Origin: Burkholderiales bacterium
GTDB taxonomy: Bacteria; Pseudomonadota; Gammaproteobacteria; Burkholderiales; Burkholderiaceae_C
DNA length: 64,000 nucleotides
Assembly: GCA_003963005.1 (NCBI GenBank)
Contig: RXJW01000034.1
Coordinates: 1-64,000, forward strand
Reading direction: 5' to 3'
The stretch's first letter is position 1; each line of letters starts with the position of its first letter. A program made the position numbers and the translations under genes. This document shows positions 47,026 to 55,646 of this stretch, piece after piece. The notes beneath the pieces are model-generated. The model saw only the letters and a list, made by a program, of their open reading frames with translations, did not search any database and had not been told where the DNA came from.

Positions 47026-48738
47026 TCAGAACCGGAAGGTGTTGTCGATGCTGTCCAGCGCTTCCTTGAACTGCTGGCGGGCCTGGCGGATCAGGCGGTC
47101 GTCCTGTGTCTGCAGCACGGCCTCGAACTGGGCCAGCCAGTCCTGCAGCATCGTGCGGTCATTGCCCAGCCGGTCCTCGAAGAGGCGCTTGGCGCGTTCG
47201 ATCAGGTAGCGGTTGTCGGCCTCGTCGCGCGGGTGGCGCTTGAGGGCCTGCAAGCGCTCGCGCGCGGCCGCGATCTCGGCCGGGCTCAGGCGCGCGCCCT
47301 GGCTTTCGATGATCAGCTCGTGGCGCTCGCCGTCCGGCTGCGTGCGGGCCTCCACTTCCAGCAGCCCGTTGGCGTCGTAGGTGAAGCGCACCTCGACACC
47401 CGCCTGGCCTGCCGGCGCCGGCTGCACCGGCACTTCCAGCTTGCCCAGGCTGAGGTTGTCGGAGCCCACGGGCGACTCGCCCTGGCGCACGTCGACGAGG
47501 ATGTGGCGCTGCTGGTCGGCCACGGTGTGATAGCGCTCCACGCGCGACACCGGCACCGGCGTGTTGCGCTCGATGATGGGCGAGAAGCGGTCATGGACCA
47601 CGCGGCCGCCCACCGTCGCAGAGGCGATGATGCCGAGCGAATAGGGCATCACGTCGGTCAACACCACGTCGTCGAGGGCGGCGTCACGCGCCTTCAGGCC
47701 GGCCTGCACCGCCGCGCCCATCGCGATGGCGAGGTCTGGGTCTAGGTTGCGCAGCGGCAGGCGCTGGAACAGGCGCGTGACGAGCTGGCGCACCATCGGC
47801 ATGCGGGTGGCGCCGCCCACGAGCACGACGTCGGCGAGGCTTGTCGGGTCGAGTTGCGCATCGCCGAGCGCGCGTTCGATCGGCCGGCGCAGCCGCTGCA
47901 GCAGCTCCGCCGAGGCGCTCTCGAACTCGCTGCGGGTGATCGTGGCGGTCAGCGGGCGGTCCTGCCAGACGGTGCGGAGTTCGGTGCTGTCGCGTTCGCC
48001 GAGGTCGCGCTTGGCCTGCTCGGCCAGGCGCCACCAGGTCTCGCTGGCCAGCCAGGCCTCGCGCTGTGCGCCGTCCAGGCCCGAGGCCTGGCGGGCGAAC
48101 AGCTGGGCCATCACGCGGCTGAAGTCCTCCCCGCCCAGGCGCGTGTCGCCGGCGCTGGCGCGCACCTCCACGACGCCGTCGAAGTACTCCAGCACCGACA
48201 CGTCGAAGGTGCCGCCCCCCAGGTCGAAGATCAGGAAGCTGCTGTGCTCCGGCCGCTGCTGCAGGCCGTAGGCGAGGCCGGCGGCGGTCGGTTCGTTGAG
48301 CAGCCGCTCGACCTTCAGCCCGGCGATCTCGCCGGCGGTGCGCGTCGCGCGGCGCTGGGCTTCGTTGAAATAGGCGGGCACCGTGATGACCGCTTCGGTG
48401 ACCGGCTCGCCGAGGAAGGCTTCGGCATCGGCCTTCAGCGACTGCAGCACCAGGGCCGACAGGGCCTCGGGCCTCAGCGTCTTTTCGTGCGGGCCGGTCT
48501 TGAGTGTCAGCGTGCGGTCGCTGCCCATCCAGCGCTTGAAGGCCAGGGCGGTGGATTGCGCCTGCAGCCCGGCCCGCTCGCGCGCGGCCAGACCCACCAG
48601 CGTGTGGCCTTGTTCGTCCAGGCTCACGGCCGATGGCGTCAGGTAATCCCCGTGGGCATTGGGGATGAGCACGGGCGCGCCGTCTCGGAACACGGCCGCC
48701 GCGCTGTGCGTGGTGCCCAGGTCGATGCCCAGGATCAT
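47026..48738 (-). CDS. hscC: HscC, specialised Hsp70 chaperone
   Basis: 570-residue Hsp70-class ATPase. The nucleotide-binding signatures are MILGIDLGTTHSAAAVF, IFDLGGGTFDVSVLEY and VVLVGGATRMPMVRQLV; the substrate-binding domain is present, with a shortened lid, as in HscC. ATG 48738 is chosen because GGGAGG lies nine bases ahead; the TTG at 48747 would touch the ribosome site. It is paired with a J-protein just downstream. Client proteins are unknown; in E. coli HscC affects sigma-70 activity and stress sensitivity. Confidence 0.92.
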   Translation of the reverse strand: MILGIDLGTTHSAAAVFRDGAPVLIPNAHGDYLTPSAVSLDEQGHTLVGLAARERAGLQAQSTALAFKRWMGSDRTLTLKTGPHEKTLRPEALSALVLQSLKADAEAFLGEPVTEAVITVPAYFNEAQRRATRTAGEIAGLKVERLLNEPTAAGLAYGLQQRPEHSSFLIFDLGGGTFDVSVLEYFDGVVEVRASAGDTRLGGEDFSRVMAQLFARQASGLDGAQREAWLASETWWRLAEQAKRDLGERDSTELRTVWQDRPLTATITRSEFESASAELLQRLRRPIERALGDAQLDPTSLADVVLVGGATRMPMVRQLVTRLFQRLPLRNLDPDLAIAMGAAVQAGLKARDAALDDVVLTDVMPYSLGIIASATVGGRVVHDRFSPIIERNTPVPVSRVERYHTVADQQRHILVDVRQGESPVGSDNLSLGKLEVPVQPAPAGQAGVEVRFTYDANGLLEVEARTQPDGERHELIIESQGARLSPAEIAAARERLQALKRHPRDEADNRYLIERAKRLFEDRLGNDRTMLQDWLAQFEAVLQTQDDRLIRQARQQFKEALDSIDNTFRF

Positions 48739-48793
48739 GGAAAGCAACCTCCCGTCGATACGGGGCGCAGCTTAGCCGCTCCGGCGCCGCCCC

Positions 48794-49246
48794 TCAGGGC
48801 TTGGGTTTGATCAATCTAGGGTGCCACTCGTTCACCGCCAGCAGCGCCGCGGAACCGAAATGCTTGTGCAGCTCCGGCACCATCTCGCCGTGGATGACGA
48901 CCGGGTCGGTCTCGACCGCCCGGCGTGCGAGGTCCAGGTCGGCGGTGGCGAAGATGAAGAGCCCGCGCCAGCCGTCCACGCCGTCGAATGGGCCGGCGTA
49001 GACCAGCAGCCCCTCCTTGACCAGGCGCTGGATGTTGGCGAAATGGCCCTTGAACATCTCGTCACGGGCCGGGCCGTCGGGCATGCGCTGTGGGCCGGTC
49101 TTGAGCAGGACGAACACGTACGAGCGCATGCCGTTGTCGTTGCCGCCCCAGGCCTGCGCCCTCGCGGCGTCGTAGGCGGGGGGCTCCTGGGCGTGGGCGG
49201 AGAGTGCCGCGAGCAGGGCGAGGGTGCAGGCAACGGTGCGGATCAT
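48794..49246 (-). CDS. Exported YciI-like protein
   Basis: 150-residue protein with a signal peptide (MIRTVACTLALLAALSAHAQ) and a YciI-type ferredoxin-like fold: YVFVLLKTGPQRMPDGPARD, GHFANIQRLVKEGLLVYAGP and FIFATADLDLARRAVETDP match the family, including the His in the central helix. YciI enzymes are usually cytoplasmic; an exported version is less common. It sits just downstream of the hscC start on the same strand but is read independently. Function unknown. Confidence 0.83.
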   Translation of the reverse strand: MIRTVACTLALLAALSAHAQEPPAYDAARAQAWGGNDNGMRSYVFVLLKTGPQRMPDGPARDEMFKGHFANIQRLVKEGLLVYAGPFDGVDGWRGLFIFATADLDLARRAVETDPVVIHGEMVPELHKHFGSAALLAVNEWHPRLIKPKP

Positions 49247-49309
49247 GGTGTGGCGCTGATTCGTTGACGGTGCGAGCATTGGAGCCCATGCCCGTCTGGA
49301 AGCCACGCG

Positions 49310-49768
49310 ATGAAACCCACCCCACCCGGCTGGCCGCGACTGTCGTCGGCCCTCTACTGCACCAACGCCCGTGAGGCGATCGCCTGGTACCAGCGCGCCT
49401 TCGGCTTCAGCGTCGAGATCATCGTGGATGCCCCCGACGGCAGCGTCATGCACAGCGAGATCCGCTACGGCGAGGCGATGATGATGGTGTCGGAAGGCGG
49501 TGCCGCGCAGGCAGCCCGCTTCGGCGTGACGGGCCGCGCGCCGCGCGTGGCCGGCGGGGTCAACACGCAGTCGCTGTTCCTCTATGTCGATGACGTCGAC
49601 GCCCACTGTGCACAGGCCCGAGCCGCCGGGGCCACGGTCACGATGGAACCCGCCGACAACGACTACGGGCCCGAGTACTGGTGCGACCGAAGCTACAGCT
49701 GCGTCGACCCCGACGGCCATCTGTGGTGGTTCAGCCAGCGGCTGCGCAACCCGCCCGGCGTGGCCTGA
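49310..49768 (+). CDS. VOC (glyoxalase-fold) protein
   Basis: 152-residue protein with two beta-alpha-beta-beta-beta modules. AREAIAWYQRAFGF and, in the second half, VDDVDAHCAQARAAGA are typical of the PhnB/VOC group, and the C-terminal DPDGHLWWFSQR is the usual metal/ligand strand. The substrate cannot be told from sequence. It precedes a GST gene by 17 bases and may be cotranscribed. Confidence 0.87.
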   Translation: MKPTPPGWPRLSSALYCTNAREAIAWYQRAFGFSVEIIVDAPDGSVMHSEIRYGEAMMMVSEGGAAQAARFGVTGRAPRVAGGVNTQSLFLYVDDVDAHCAQARAAGATVTMEPADNDYGPEYWCDRSYSCVDPDGHLWWFSQRLRNPPGVA

Positions 49769-49785
49769 GCGGCGACACTCGCCGC

Positions 49786-50400
49786 ATGAAACTCCTCGGC
49801 CGCCTCACCTCCATCAACGTCCGCAAGGTCCTGTGGACCGCCGCCCAGCTCGGGCTCACCCTGGACCGCGAGGACTGGGGCGCCGGGTTCCGGTCACCGC
49901 AGGAGCCGGGTTATCTGGCACTCAACCCGAACGGCCTGATCCCTGTGCTGCTGGATGGCGACTTCGTCCTCTGGGAGAGCAACAGCATCTGCCGCTACCT
50001 GGCCGCCAAGGCCGGCGACACGATGCTGTTGCCCGCCGAGCCGCAGGCCCGGGCCCGCGTGGAGCAGTGGATGGACTGGCAGGCCGGTGAGCTCAACAAC
50101 AGCTGGCGCGTGGCCTTCATGGCGCTGGTGCGCGGCCAACCCGCCGCGCCGGAGGCCATCGCGGCCGGTGTGACGGGCTGGAACCACCACATGACGCTGC
50201 TGGATGCGCAGCTGGCGCGCACCGGGGCTCACGTCTGCGGCGAGGCGTTCACGCTGGCGGACGTGGTGCTTGGCTTGTCCGCGCAGCGGTGGCTGAACGC
50301 GCCCATCGAGCGGGTGGCGCTGCCGGCCGTGCAGGCCTGGATGGCGCGGCTGGCGACGCGGCCCGGGTTTGCCGAGTTCGTCGACAACGGCATGCCGTGA
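49786..50400 (+). CDS. Glutathione S-transferase family protein
   Basis: 204-residue protein with the thioredoxin-like N-domain (MKLLGRLTSINVRKVLWTAA, with Ser9 as the likely catalytic position; NPNGLIPVL and WESNSICRYL bind glutathione) and an all-helical C-domain ending ATRPGFAEFVDNGMP. Its last 128 bases (50273-50400) are repeated at 51811-51938 with seven differences. Substrate unknown. It converges on the unknown gene at 50426. Confidence 0.9.
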   Translation: MKLLGRLTSINVRKVLWTAAQLGLTLDREDWGAGFRSPQEPGYLALNPNGLIPVLLDGDFVLWESNSICRYLAAKAGDTMLLPAEPQARARVEQWMDWQAGELNNSWRVAFMALVRGQPAAPEAIAAGVTGWNHHMTLLDAQLARTGAHVCGEAFTLADVVLGLSAQRWLNAPIERVALPAVQAWMARLATRPGFAEFVDNGMP

Positions 50401-50425
50401 GGCTGGCCGCGCCCGGCCGCGTGCA

Positions 50426-51277
50426 TCAGGGGCGCGGCGTGGCTTCGATCTTCGCCACGAGCTGGCGGCTGGCCTGCAGCGCCGAGGTGACCTGGGCGGC
50501 GGTGGGCAGGCTTTTCTGCGGCACCTGGCCCGTCTGGATCATCGTCAGCGCGGCTTCCGGCGTCATCATGGGCTTGCGAAACTGGGTGAGGGCGAACAGG
50601 AAGGTGAGTCGCTCCTCATCGGTCAGCCCCCATCCGGGATTCGCGACGGCCGCAGACAGCAGGGCCAGGTCGCGACCGCTGAGCGCGTCGCGGCGCAGGG
50701 CTTCGGCCACCTCGCTGCGCTGCGTGGGCGTCAGGTCGGCAGGGAACACCGCCTCCGCGTAGGCAGAAGCGGCTTCCGGCACCCCGGCCCGCATGGCACG
50801 CATGGCCAGCGGCGCGAGCAGGGCACGATGAGCGTCGGTCACCGTCTGGCAGCGGCGGGCCTCGGCATCGATCTCCACGATGCGCTGGGTCATGAACTCC
50901 GGAGCAATGCCCTGGTTGCGCAGGTCCTCCGCAGTCCGCCGCCGGTTCTCGCTGTTCGAGCACCGGCGCAGCCAGAGCACGGCGTCCCAGGCCGCCTGCG
51001 GGTCGCTGCCGGCATGGGCCCGATCGATGTGCGGGCCGTAGCCCTCCGGGCCAACCGCTGGTGCAACCGGCGCGGCGACGCTGAGCACCGTCGAAGCAGC
51101 CCTTGACGTCGCTGGCGCCGGGGCCGCCGACACGCCAGACGCGGGGGGCAGGGCCAGCGGCAGCGCTGCAGCCGCAGGTGAAGACGGGGGCACGGCGGCC
51201 GGGGGCGTGGGCTGAAGCACCAGCACCGCCACGATCACCGTCAGGCCGGCCAGGCCGGCGATCCACAGCGGCTTCAT
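50426..51277 (-). CDS. Unknown membrane-anchored protein, copy 1
   Basis: 283-residue protein that I do not recognise. An N-terminal helix (about residues 4-22) acts as anchor or uncleaved signal, followed by an Ala/Pro-rich linker to about residue 75 and a helical domain beginning EGYGPHIDRAHAGSDPQAAW and containing one Cys in WLRRCSNSE and another in EARRCQTV. A paralogue lies at 51970-52818 with the same layout and shared blocks (GYGPHID, DAEARRCQTVT-HRALL, PTQRSEVAEALRRDAL). ATG 51277 is preferred to GTG 51286. The conserved cysteines may pair in the periplasm. Confidence 0.7.
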   Translation of the reverse strand: MKPLWIAGLAGLTVIVAVLVLQPTPPAAVPPSSPAAAALPLALPPASGVSAAPAPATSRAASTVLSVAAPVAPAVGPEGYGPHIDRAHAGSDPQAAWDAVLWLRRCSNSENRRRTAEDLRNQGIAPEFMTQRIVEIDAEARRCQTVTDAHRALLAPLAMRAMRAGVPEAASAYAEAVFPADLTPTQRSEVAEALRRDALSGRDLALLSAAVANPGWGLTDEERLTFLFALTQFRKPMMTPEAALTMIQTGQVPQKSLPTAAQVTSALQASRQLVAKIEATPRP

Positions 51278-51415
51278 GCCGCCCACCGCGGGTGCGACTT
51301 CTCAATCAGGATGTCCAGAACCCGCCTCCACACGTCGTCAGCGCCGGCAGCGTAGCGCAGAGGTGCGCGAGGCCCGCCGGGTTTTTTCACGTCGCACTAC
51401 CAGCCGGCGGCGGCC

Positions 51416-51844
51416 TCACATCACGACGACGAAGTTGAACTTCGGCGCGGTCGCCACCTGGGTCTTCGCGAACGCCAGCGCCGCGCCCAGTTCCTGGACG
51501 ACCTCGTCATGCTGGTTGCTCAGCAGGCCGAAGCGCACCTTGTGGTCAACGATGTGCTGGCGCAGGCTCTGCAGCATCGTGACGGCCTGGGTCGTGTCCA
51601 CCCAGGCGCCCTGCACGGCCATCAGCTCGGTCGTGGACGTCATGCCCTCGGGCAGCTTGAGCTGGTCCATGTTGAAGCGGACGTCGGTCAGGTCGCAGAG
51701 GGACTGGAAGGGCGTCAGCCCGAGCTTGCGCGTCAGCGTGTCGAGCTTGTCGGCGTGGCGGTACAGCGCGCTGTAGTCCGCCTCTTCACACGTCACTTCG
51801 CCCGCGACCAGCTTGTCTGCACAGCGGTGGCTGAACGCGCCCAT
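51416..51844 (-). CDS. Unknown gene, copy 1, with replaced 5' end
   Basis: Paralogue of the gene at 53289-53711, about 78 percent identical by eye over 130 residues (LYRHADKLDTLTRKLGL, FGLLSNQHDEVV and PKFNF shared). Homology to the sister stops after the codons for LVAGEV. Upstream the frame runs into the antisense strand of a GST remnant (51811-51938), so the native start and about nine codons are gone. The first ATG in the new frame is at 51844, within the remnant, giving 142 residues (MGAFSHRCADKLVAGEV...), close to the sister's 140. No ribosome site is visible. It may be a pseudogene or a gene with a captured start. Confidence 0.55.
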   Translation of the reverse strand: MGAFSHRCADKLVAGEVTCEEADYSALYRHADKLDTLTRKLGLTPFQSLCDLTDVRFNMDQLKLPEGMTSTTELMAVQGAWVDTTQAVTMLQSLRQHIVDHKVRFGLLSNQHDEVVQELGAALAFAKTQVATAPKFNFVVVM

Positions 51845-51938
51845 CGAGCGGGTGGCGCTGCCGGCCGTGCAGGCCTGGATGTCGCGGCTGGCGACGCGGC
51901 CCGGGTTTGCCGAGTTCGTGGGCAACGGGATGCCCTGA
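51811..51938 (+). pseudogene. Remnant of a duplicated GST gene (3' end only)
   Basis: These 128 bases match the last 128 bases of the GST gene (50273-50400) at 121 positions. Read in the GST frame they encode its C-terminus, ending GFAEFVGNGMP and a stop. Of the seven differences five are silent and two change residues (Ala to Ser, Asp to Gly), so the copy seems to have evolved as a coding gene before losing its first 160 or so codons. It begins at the break point of the gene on the other strand. Confidence 0.85.
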
Positions 51939-51969
51939 TCTTTCTGTCGACCAGGAGCTGCCCCAACGG

Positions 51970-52818
51970 TCACGGATGGCGCTGGCTGAGCAGCGGCTCC
52001 AGCCAGGGGCGTGCGAGGCGCAGCGCGGCTTCCAGCTCGGCGGGTGTCGGTTTCGTGCGGAAGCGGATCTGCCCGTTGTCGATCAGCGCCTTGGCCATCG
52101 CCTGGGCGGGCTGGCCACCCAGCGCGGCATAGGCCACGAGATAGCGCAGCCGTTCTTCGTCGGACAGCCCCCAGGCCTCATGCGCCGTCAATGCGCCGAG
52201 CAGGCTGGGCACGTCACCGGCCAGCGCATCGCGCCGCATCGCCTCGGCCACTTCGCTGCGTTGCGTTGCCGTCAGGTCGCCAGGAAACACCGCACCGGCG
52301 TAGGCCGACGCGGCTTCGGGCAGGCCGGCACGCATGGCGCGGCTGGCCAGCTCCGGCAACAGCGCCCGGTGCGTCGCCGTGACGGTCTGGCAGCGCCGCG
52401 CTTCGGCATCGGCTTCCACCATCAGCTGCGTCATCATCTCGGGCGATACACCGTGGTTGCGCATCGCCTCGAAACTGGCGCGGCGACCTTCGTTGCTGGC
52501 GCATTGGCGCAGCCACTGCACGGCTTCCCAGATGGCCTTCGGATCCTGGCTGGCGCGGGCCTGATCGATGTGCGGGCCGTAACCCTCCGCGCCGATCGAC
52601 GCGGTCGATGGCGCCGCGGCGAGTCGCGCGGCCGGGGTGGCAACAGCCATCGACGCGGGCACGGGGGGCGCGCTGCTCGGCACCGCCTGCTGCCCGATGG
52701 GCAGCGGTGCCGAAGCCGCGATGCCCGGGGTCGGTGTGACGGGCGCCGACTCCCTCGACACCCACCAGGCAGCAGTGAGCCCGAGCAGCACAGCGCCGAA
52801 GAAGGCAAGCCGCTTCAT
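51970..52818 (-). CDS. Unknown membrane-anchored protein, copy 2
   Basis: 282-residue paralogue of the product of 50426-51277: one N-terminal helix (MKRLAFFGAVLLGLTAAWWV), an Ala/Pro linker, then EGYGPHIDQARASQDPKAIW and AEARRCQTVTATHRALL. The two Cys are conserved. Its ATG overlaps the stop of the upstream small membrane protein (ATGA). No family recognised. The 32-base gap to the GST remnant mirrors the 26-base gap between the intact GST and copy 1, which supports a block duplication. Confidence 0.72.
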   Translation of the reverse strand: MKRLAFFGAVLLGLTAAWWVSRESAPVTPTPGIAASAPLPIGQQAVPSSAPPVPASMAVATPAARLAAAPSTASIGAEGYGPHIDQARASQDPKAIWEAVQWLRQCASNEGRRASFEAMRNHGVSPEMMTQLMVEADAEARRCQTVTATHRALLPELASRAMRAGLPEAASAYAGAVFPGDLTATQRSEVAEAMRRDALAGDVPSLLGALTAHEAWGLSDEERLRYLVAYAALGGQPAQAMAKALIDNGQIRFRTKPTPAELEAALRLARPWLEPLLSQRHP

Positions 52819-53210
52819 GCCGCGAAATTGAACCGCACCACGGCCACCGCGAGTGCGAACAGGTAGCCACAGGCGAAGCGGTCGATGCGCAGCACCGGGT
52901 CACCCCGGCGGGCGCGCCAGCGGCCGATCAGGGCCATCGCACCGCCCGCCAGCACCGGCGTGACGACGAGATTCATCAGGCGCGGCCAGCCATCGCGCGT
53001 CAGGTGGTTCGGAAACAGCCACAGGCTCAGGGCGCCCACGCCGGCACCCAGCGCCAGGTAGCCCAGCACCGCCAGCCAGACGTTGGGTTCGCGGCGAAAC
53101 GGCGCCGCCACGGCCTGCAGGCCGAGTTCGATCAGCAACTCGCCGAACAGCTGGAACAGCAGCTCCAGCACCAGTTCAATCAGGATCTCCAGGCCCGCCT
53201 CCGCGCGCAA
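52815..53210 (-). CDS. Small inner-membrane protein, unknown
   Basis: 131-residue protein with an acidic, very hydrophobic N-terminus (LIELVLELLFQLFGELLIEL, residues 10-29) and three later helices (about 43-64, 78-97 and 112-128). No family recognised. It overlaps the downstream gene by four bases. It has no counterpart in the first half of the local duplication, so it was lost from copy 1 or gained by copy 2. Confidence 0.65.
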   Translation of the reverse strand: MRAEAGLEILIELVLELLFQLFGELLIELGLQAVAAPFRREPNVWLAVLGYLALGAGVGALSLWLFPNHLTRDGWPRLMNLVVTPVLAGGAMALIGRWRARRGDPVLRIDRFACGYLFALAVAVVRFNFAA

Positions 53211-53288
53211 TGCACGGGGCGCAGCCTAGCGCAGCGGCGCCATCGCCGGCCCCGGCCTTATTCACGTGCCGCCCGCGCCGGGCGCTGG

Positions 53289-53711
53289 TCACATGACGAC
53301 CGCGAAATTGAACTTCGGTGCCTGGGTCACCTGGGCCTTGGCAAAGGCCAGCGCGGCGTCGAGCTCCTCGACCACCTCGTCGTGCTGGTTCGACAGCAGC
53401 CCGAAGCGGACCTTGGCGTCCACGACGTGCTGCCGCAAGGCCTGCAGCATCGTGATGGCCTGCGCGGTGTCGACCCAGGTCCCTTGCAGGGCCATCAGTT
53501 CGTCCGTGGAGGTCATGCCCGGCGGCAGTGACAGCTCGTCGGTGTTGAAGCGCGCGTCGGTCATGTCGCAGATCGACCGGAACGAGGTCAACCCGAGCTT
53601 GCGCGTCAGCGTGTCGAGCTTGTCCGCATGCCGGTACAGCGCGCCGTAGTCGGCGCCTTCGGATTTCACCTCGCCCGAGACCAGGACATTGGCCCACAAG
53701 ACAGTACTCAT
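53289..53711 (-). CDS. Unknown cytoplasmic protein, copy 2
   Basis: 140-residue soluble protein without signal or helices for a membrane. It starts MSTVLWANVLVSGEV and has the conserved stretch DYGALYRHADKLDTLTRKLG, then FRSICDMTDARFN and KVRFGLLSNQHDEVVEEL. I do not recognise the family; the alpha/beta pattern and acidic tail could be an immunity-like or regulatory protein, but that is a guess. Sister of the disrupted copy at 51416. Downstream of a DegP-type protease gene on the same strand. Confidence 0.75.
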   Translation of the reverse strand: MSTVLWANVLVSGEVKSEGADYGALYRHADKLDTLTRKLGLTSFRSICDMTDARFNTDELSLPPGMTSTDELMALQGTWVDTAQAITMLQALRQHVVDAKVRFGLLSNQHDEVVEELDAALAFAKAQVTQAPKFNFAVVM

Positions 53712-53816
53712 CGTTCGTGCCCCCCTTGGCTTGTTCAAGCGCATGTTCGGCCGCCGCACGGACGGCCGTGCGGCGGATGATAAGCAGGGCCGGCCGCGGG
53801 TGGTACTGCGGCGGGG

Positions 53817-55355
53817 TCAGCCCAGGCGCACCGGCACGAAGATCTGCTGGCCGTCGCGCGACACGAGCAGGGCGACCTGCTTGGGGCTCCCCTTCATCGC
53901 CTCGCGCACCTGCTCGACGTCCTTCACCGGCTTGCCGTTGAGCGCCAGCAGCACGTCGCCGGGCTGCACGCCGGCGAGCTGGGCCGGACCGGTCACGCGC
54001 TCGATCAGCAGGCCGTGGTCCAGCCCCGAGCCGCGCAGCTCCTGGCGCTCCAGCGGCCGCAGCGCCAGGCCCAGCGAGCCGCGCTCGGCCGGGGCGGCGG
54101 CCTCCTGCGTGTCCTTGTCGGCACGGCCCAGGCTCACCGTCTCGGTCAGGCGTGACTTGTCGCGCCAGATCTCCAGCTTGAGCTTGTCGCCCGGCCGGGC
54201 CAGGCCCACGCGGCTGGAAACGTCGCCCGCCACGCGCACCCGCTCGCCGTCCAGCGCCGTGATCACGTCGCCTGGCTTGAGGCCCGCCTTGGCGGCGGCG
54301 CTGTCCGGCACGACGCTGGAGACCAGGGCGCCATCGGGCGCGTCCAGGCCGAAGGACGCGGCCAGCGGCGCCGAGAGGTCCTGCAGCGTCACGCCCAGCC
54401 GCGCGTGCTCGACCTTGCCGTGCGTGACGATCTGGTCCTTCACCTTCAAGGCCACGTCCACGGGAATCGCGAAGGCCAGCCCCTGGAAGCCGCCGCTCTG
54501 CGAATAGATCTGCGCGTTGACGCCCACCACGCGGCCCGAGGCGTCGAACAGCGGGCCGCCCGAGTTGCCGGGGTTCACCGCCGCGTCGGTCTGGATGAAG
54601 GGCACGACGCTGCTGTCGCCCGGCAGCGAGCGGCCCTTGGCGCTGACGATGCCCTGCGTGGCCGTCTGCTCGAAGCCGTAGGGCGCGCCGATGGCCAGCA
54701 CGTAGTCGCCCACCTGCACCTGCTTCGGGTCGCCGAGCTGCACGGTCGGCAGCCCGGTGGCGTCGAGCTTGAGCACGGCGATGTCGGTGGCCGGGTCGCT
54801 GCCCAGCACCTGGGCCGAGAACTCGCGGCGGTCGCTGAGCTTGACGGTCACCTGCTTGGCGTCGCGCACGACGTGGGCGTTGGTCAGCACGAGGCCGTCG
54901 CTGCTGATGATGAAGCCCGAGCCCTGGCCGCGGAAGGGCTGCGCGCCGGGGGGCTGCATCCGCCAGCCGGGCATGCCGCGGAAGAAGCGGAAGAACGGGT
55001 CGTTGTCGAGGCTGCGAGGGGTGTCGCCGTCGTCGTCGGCGCTGGTCTTGTGCAGTCCGGCGACCGTGATGCCGACCACGGCCGGGCCTTGGGTCTGCAC
55101 GATGGCGCGGTAGTTGGGCAGCTGGCCCGGTGCGAGGGGCGCTGCGGGTGGGGCGGCCACGGTGGCAGCGGCCGCGGCGACGGCGGTCGGCGCGCTGCTG
55201 GCGGGTGCGTCACCCGGGGCGGCGGCCGTGCCGGGCGACCTGGCCTGCAGCCAGCCGGGCAGCCCCCAGCCCGAGGCGGTGGTGGACAGGGTCACGCCGG
55301 CGCCGAGCAGGGCGGCAGCGGTGGCGGTGAGTGCGGTCTTGGCGGTGCGGGTCAT
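53817..55355 (-). CDS. DegP/HtrA-type periplasmic serine protease
   Basis: 512-residue Do-family endopeptidase that degrades or refolds misfolded periplasmic proteins. A signal peptide-like N-terminus is followed by an Ala/Pro linker, the trypsin-like domain with the full triad (His in LTNAHVV, Asp in ATDIAVLKL, Ser in GNSGGPLF) and two PDZ domains (about 310-390 and 420-510). ATG 55355 is chosen because AGGAG lies six bases ahead; GTG 55358 would be too close. It is divergent from the cyanophycinase gene across 291 bases. Confidence 0.94.
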   Translation of the reverse strand: MTRTAKTALTATAAALLGAGVTLSTTASGWGLPGWLQARSPGTAAAPGDAPASSAPTAVAAAAATVAAPPAAPLAPGQLPNYRAIVQTQGPAVVGITVAGLHKTSADDDGDTPRSLDNDPFFRFFRGMPGWRMQPPGAQPFRGQGSGFIISSDGLVLTNAHVVRDAKQVTVKLSDRREFSAQVLGSDPATDIAVLKLDATGLPTVQLGDPKQVQVGDYVLAIGAPYGFEQTATQGIVSAKGRSLPGDSSVVPFIQTDAAVNPGNSGGPLFDASGRVVGVNAQIYSQSGGFQGLAFAIPVDVALKVKDQIVTHGKVEHARLGVTLQDLSAPLAASFGLDAPDGALVSSVVPDSAAAKAGLKPGDVITALDGERVRVAGDVSSRVGLARPGDKLKLEIWRDKSRLTETVSLGRADKDTQEAAAPAERGSLGLALRPLERQELRGSGLDHGLLIERVTGPAQLAGVQPGDVLLALNGKPVKDVEQVREAMKGSPKQVALLVSRDGQQIFVPVRLG

Positions 55356-55517
55356 CACGATCTCCTCAGGCAGGCCGCGGTGCAGCCTGTTGCCGAGGAC
55401 TCTAGGCAGCCTGGGTGAGGGCTCGGTGAGGCGAAGGTGAGGCGAGGATTAAGGCGAGGAGCCAGGCGAGATCGGGCCGGCAGCTCCGTGACAACCCGCC
55501 CGGGACATTCCCGGCCC

Positions 55518-55559
55518 CGTCACGCGATTGCAAAAGCATGTCGCCCTGCCGCAAGTGCC
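55518..55559 (+). promoter_or_regulatory. Putative ArgR-type operator upstream of cyanophycinase
   Basis: Two direct half-sites 21 bases apart follow TGTCGC-N8-AA-N5: CGTCAC-N8-AA (55518-55533) and TGTCGC-N8-AA (55539-55554), the second exact. The pattern is the reported operator of the AraC-type ArgR of Pseudomonas aeruginosa. The site ends 87 bases ahead of the cyanophycinase ATG and reads toward it. It shares GCAA-N2-GCATGTCGC-N3-G-N-CGCAAG with the site at 63475. Confidence 0.65.
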
Positions 55560-55646
55560 CGTCTACCCGCGCGGCGGCGGGCTGACTACCGTGGCTCCCG
55601 GGTCGAGGCTGCCGTTGTGGCGCCGCCCTGTCTTGCCTGGAATGCC

